This document shows, one piece after another, positions 60,724 to 64,000 of a stretch of DNA of 64,000 nt; position 1 is the first letter of the stretch; the number at the start of each line of letters is the position of its first letter. The stretch spans positions 598,420 through 662,419 of the forward strand of contig NC_041682.1 in NCBI RefSeq assembly GCF_900005765.1. The letters are read 5' to 3'. Origin of the DNA: Plasmodium relictum. Taxonomy: Eukaryota > Apicomplexa > Aconoidasida > Haemosporida > Plasmodiidae. The notes under the pieces were generated by a model. The model saw only the letters and a program-made list of their open reading frames with translations, made no database searches and was not told where the DNA came from. Position numbers and translations under genes: made by a program.

Positions 60724-60896
60724 TTTTTTTCTTCACTTCTGAATTTATATACACATATAAATATACTGAAGTATAAGGATAAAAAAAAATATAATACATT
60801 TATATATATATATATAAAATAAAAATTCATTTCGAAATTTAAGGTTTTTTTTTTTCTTCTTATTTTTATAATAATTTTCCTTTCTATGTTTTTCAA
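59245..60896. promoter_or_regulatory. Divergent intergenic region, exonuclease/propeller gene
   Basis: About 1.65 kb between two start codons. A 26-codon frame at 59641-59721 lies in the least AT-rich part and contains a strong internal splice donor (see findings). An (AT)n run at 60677-60719 lies near the propeller gene start. Confidence 0.5.
60677..60719. repeat. (AT)n microsatellite
   Basis: About 21 uninterrupted AT units roughly 180 bases before the propeller gene start, probably in its 5' UTR or promoter. Confidence 0.9.
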
Positions 60897-63800
60897 ATGT
60901 TGCAATATATGCGAGAACGTAAAAAATATGGGAATAATATACCAAAAAGTTTATCATCAAAAATAAATAAAAGTAAATTAATACAGAAAAATATTTGTTC
61001 TAATTATAAAACAATTAAAATAATTGATACATATGAGAATATGCCTTCTAACCAATTAAATAATGAAAGAACAAAAATTAAAGAAATAATACTAGCACAT
61101 GAAGTTATTGTTGTTTTATTAAACTCTGGTATATCAAGAGCTTATGATATTGGAACTGGAATATTTCTATGTGATATTAACCCTACTAATTTTTCTATTG
61201 TTCATACTATTGTATATAATTCTTATAATAATACTTTGATTGTTGCTTATGCTTCTTTTCCAGCTCATTTGCAATGTAAAGTTATTGATTGCAATGTAAC
61301 ATAAAGAAAAAAAAAAAAAAATAAATATGTTAATAAATACCAATTAAAAATAAGATAAAATAAAAATGAAATGTGTAATACATAATATAAATTTATATGA
61401 AATATAGGAATATACTCTATAATAAATATGAATATTTATTTATTTATATAGATATTCTTTAGTATATTTGAAATATTCTTTTATCAACTTTACTAATTTA
61501 ACAGGATTTAAAAAATGGAAAAACAAATTCATCCCAACTTGGAACCTTATTTGGTATTATTTTTTATTTTAATAAAAAAAAAAAAATTAAACAATAAACC
61601 AATAAATAAATATAAAAATGTATATATATACTTATTTACACTTGCATACTTTTTTTATAGAAAAAGTTGTATTAAGTCATCCAGCTTTTTTTGAGTTTTG
61701 TGGTTTAAAAAAAAAAAAATAATTTTTTTTTTTTTTTTTTATAATACATATATTTATTACTTTATATATTTAAAATATTTTATTTTATTTATAAGAAACT
61801 AATGGAAGAATAGGAGCAGCTAATTTAAATACAAATTCTTATACATTTTGGGATATGACAACTTATCATCCCGTGTTTGAAATAGAAGAAGAATTTCAGG
61901 AAATTAGGTTAAGAAAAAAATTAGTTAAAAATTAAAAAAATTTATTATTATATAAATAAATTAAAAAAATTCATATAAAAGAAAAGAAAAATTAAATTAA
62001 ATATGAAAATAAATTATATATATAAATAAAACTTATATATGTACAGAGTTTCTGATGGATTAGTTGCAATGTTTAAACAACCAATGGATAATACAATTCC
62101 CTTATCATTATTTGATATAGAAAACGGAAAAAGACTTGTAAAAAATATATAAGCACTCGATAATTATATGTATAGAAATATAATTTAATTTTAAAAATTT
62201 TATAATTAGGTAGAAACAGTTATATCAATTTTACCTAGAAGAGAAATGCAGTTTTTAGAGCTCCTCGTTTCAAAACTACTAGTCATTTAAATAAATATTT
62301 AAATAAATTTATGCAAGTTTTTTCTATATATATATGTGTTATTAGAAAATTTCACTATATTATTAAAATGTTTAATTATATTTATAAAAAATTACACTTT
62401 TTTTTTTTTTCTCAAGATAAAACAAGAAGGTTCATCATTAAGAATTTACGATTTACTAAAAAAAACTCGTCAAAAAGTCAAAAATACATATGCATTTCAA
62501 CCAGCGGCTTTTGTATTTTATGATGTTAAATAAAAAAAAAAAATACATATATAAAATCGTTGAAATGAATATAATTATACTTCTAATACTTTTTTTTAGT
62601 CTCCTTTTTTTTATTTTTTTCTATTTTATTAATTATTGTTATTTTTACTTTTTTTTTCAGCATCCATCTCCGATAAATGGGAAAGTCTATAACAATGATG
62701 TATTATTCAAAAAAAAAAAAAATAAAATGAACATAAATACATATATATATATATATATATATAATTAAATTTTAATATATTATTATAAGACTTATACAAA
62801 AATGTAAATAAAAATGTTGTATATGAAAAAATAATTGATGATAATGTAAACATATAAATTTATTTAATTATTTATTTTTTTTATAGATAAGTAAAAAATT
62901 TTTTACTATTTCAAATGATTTGATAGAATTTTGGGAATTAGATTCGTTTATGCTTAAAAAAATGTATGCAATACATGTTCCAGGTATAATTTTATTTTTA
63001 ACAAAAAATAGCTTTTAATTATATTTATAATAAAGAATATATACAAAAATATATATATATATATATATATATTTCGGATAATTTTTCTAAGTATTTAGAC
63101 TTTTTTTTTTTAAAATAAAATTAGATAATATGTTATGCGGTTTCTTAAAATTTTATTTTTTATAGGGTTACGAGATCCAGATTTATGTAATCATAGTTTA
63201 ATGACAGAGATTTTATGTTTATATAGTTCTAATGCATTTGATAAAATAAAAAAATATGAAAATTTATTTAAGTATGTTGATTATGTAAATAGTAAAAATG
63301 AAATATGTGATAATTTAAATGAGGAAGATGCAAATATATTATATAAGAAGAAACTACTAAACAATAATATTCAAGATAATAAATTGAAATTTGATTTAAA
63401 CAAAGAAAATTTTAATTTTGGTGCACTTTTATTTTTTTCATTAAATGATGGAGAATTTTTAAATTATATTTCTGAAAATATATGTGGTCATTCAGTTGAA
63501 GTGCTTGCTTCAAATACATCTATGACAGTAATGTTTTAATAAAAAATTAAAATTTTTATATATATTTATTTATTATTAATTTTATTTTATTTTTATTATT
63601 ATTTTTATTGTATTTTTAATTTAATTCTTTATATTCTTTTTTCTTAGACAATTGTCTGTGGTGATAATAAGGGTTTTATTAGAATTTTAAGAAATAATCC
63701 TAAGTTTGATGATTTTGAAATAAAAAGTGTAGAATCAGTAAATGTACTTAAATTATTTCAAATATATGCATATTAATTAAATAGAAAAAAAATAATATTT

Positions 63801-64000
63801 TACCATTTTTTTATTATATAAATGTATATTATTTAAAAATATAAAATAGTCATATTCTAATGTTTCTACTTTTTTTATTTTTTGTTTGCTTAATAATTCA
63901 GAATTTAGATAAAAACTATTACAAAAATTTATTTTTACCAAAAGGAATAAATATTGAAGACAATGAAAAAAAATTACATCAAATAAAAAGAAAAACATAT
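60897..64000 (+). CDS. WD40-like beta-propeller protein, 12 exons in window (3' end outside)
   Basis: Exons: 60897-61295, 61505-61553, 61661-61702, 61796-61907, 62047-62137, 62210-62281, 62417-62524, 62661-62699, 62887-62983, 63166-63527, 63648-63743 and 63902 to the window end. All phases agree, giving 522 residues so far. Repeated blade strands are visible: SRAYDIGTGIFLCDI, NTNSYTFWDMTTYHPVFEIE, TIPLSLFDIENGKRL, LLIKQEGSSLRIYDLL, FFTISNDLIEFWEL and TIVCGDNKGFIRIL, the last two being the most WD40-like. The role is likely a protein-interaction platform; the subfamily is not recognised. One blade contains a Lys/Asn/Asp-rich insert (exon 10). The density of introns is the highest in the window. 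Three donors are GTT (after 61702, 61907 and 62524) and one is GTC (after 62281), so these junctions are less certain. Confidence 0.72.

Noticed and set aside
62311-62768. Small separate plus-strand genes after 62.3 kb
   Set aside because: These frames are exons 7 and 8 of the propeller gene with translated intron sequence attached.

Overview
This is a nuclear chromosome segment from a Plasmodium species. The evidence is the extreme A+T richness, the long homopolymer A/T tracts, the short AT-rich introns, the Asn/Lys-rich low-complexity inserts in otherwise conserved proteins, and several recognisable malaria genes: hexose transporter HT1, the parasite-type aspartate aminotransferase and an apicoplast-type 5'-3' exonuclease. 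I assembled 23 protein genes by joining exons with matching phases, giving about 42 introns. No tRNA, rRNA, CRISPR array or mobile element is visible.

Layout, left to right. 0-20 kb holds housekeeping genes: the C-terminus of RAD2/XPG (+), proteasome subunit RPN1 (-), a lone PH-domain protein (+), an RRM protein (-), CDC45 (-), RPB4 of RNA polymerase II (+), a PCID2/Thp1 PCI protein (-), a six-exon gene of unknown function (-) and a MORN-repeat protein (+). 20-26.4 kb holds two very Lys/Asn/Glu-rich proteins, the second with 24 tandem copies of a 12-residue repeat. 26.7-42 kb holds COQ5 (-), a DEDDy 3'-5' exonuclease joined to an S1-like domain (+), HT1 (+), an XRN-type 5'-3' exonuclease (+), aspartate aminotransferase (+) and an LC8-like dynein light chain (+). 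42-64 kb holds a coiled-coil protein (+), a SEC66 translocon subunit (-), a 2079-residue Sel1-repeat secretory protein (+), a condensin-II CAP-H2 kleisin (-), a PolA-like apicoplast exonuclease (-) and a beta-propeller protein (+) that runs off the right end.

From recalled (not looked-up) gene numbers, HT1, aspartate aminotransferase, RPN1, RAD2 and the apicoplast exonuclease lie on P. falciparum chromosome 2. The count of genes between them here fits that numbering one for one, so the block looks like conserved core chromosome rather than accessory or subtelomeric DNA. The very low G+C resembles avian malaria parasites, but the species is not settled from this sequence.

The genes do not form one pathway. 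Loose themes are DNA replication and repair (RAD2, CDC45, CAP-H2, the apicoplast exonuclease), RNA synthesis, export and decay (RPB4, PCID2, RRM protein, XRN, DEDDy-S1 nuclease), ER protein entry and quality control (SEC66, Sel1 protein), mitochondrial ubiquinone synthesis (COQ5) and sugar/amino-acid metabolism (HT1, AspAT). No clearly new system was found. The best leads are the XRN leader segment, the DEDDy-S1 fusion, the divergent SEC66, the layered 12-residue repeat array and a few short non-coding or small-ORF candidates.
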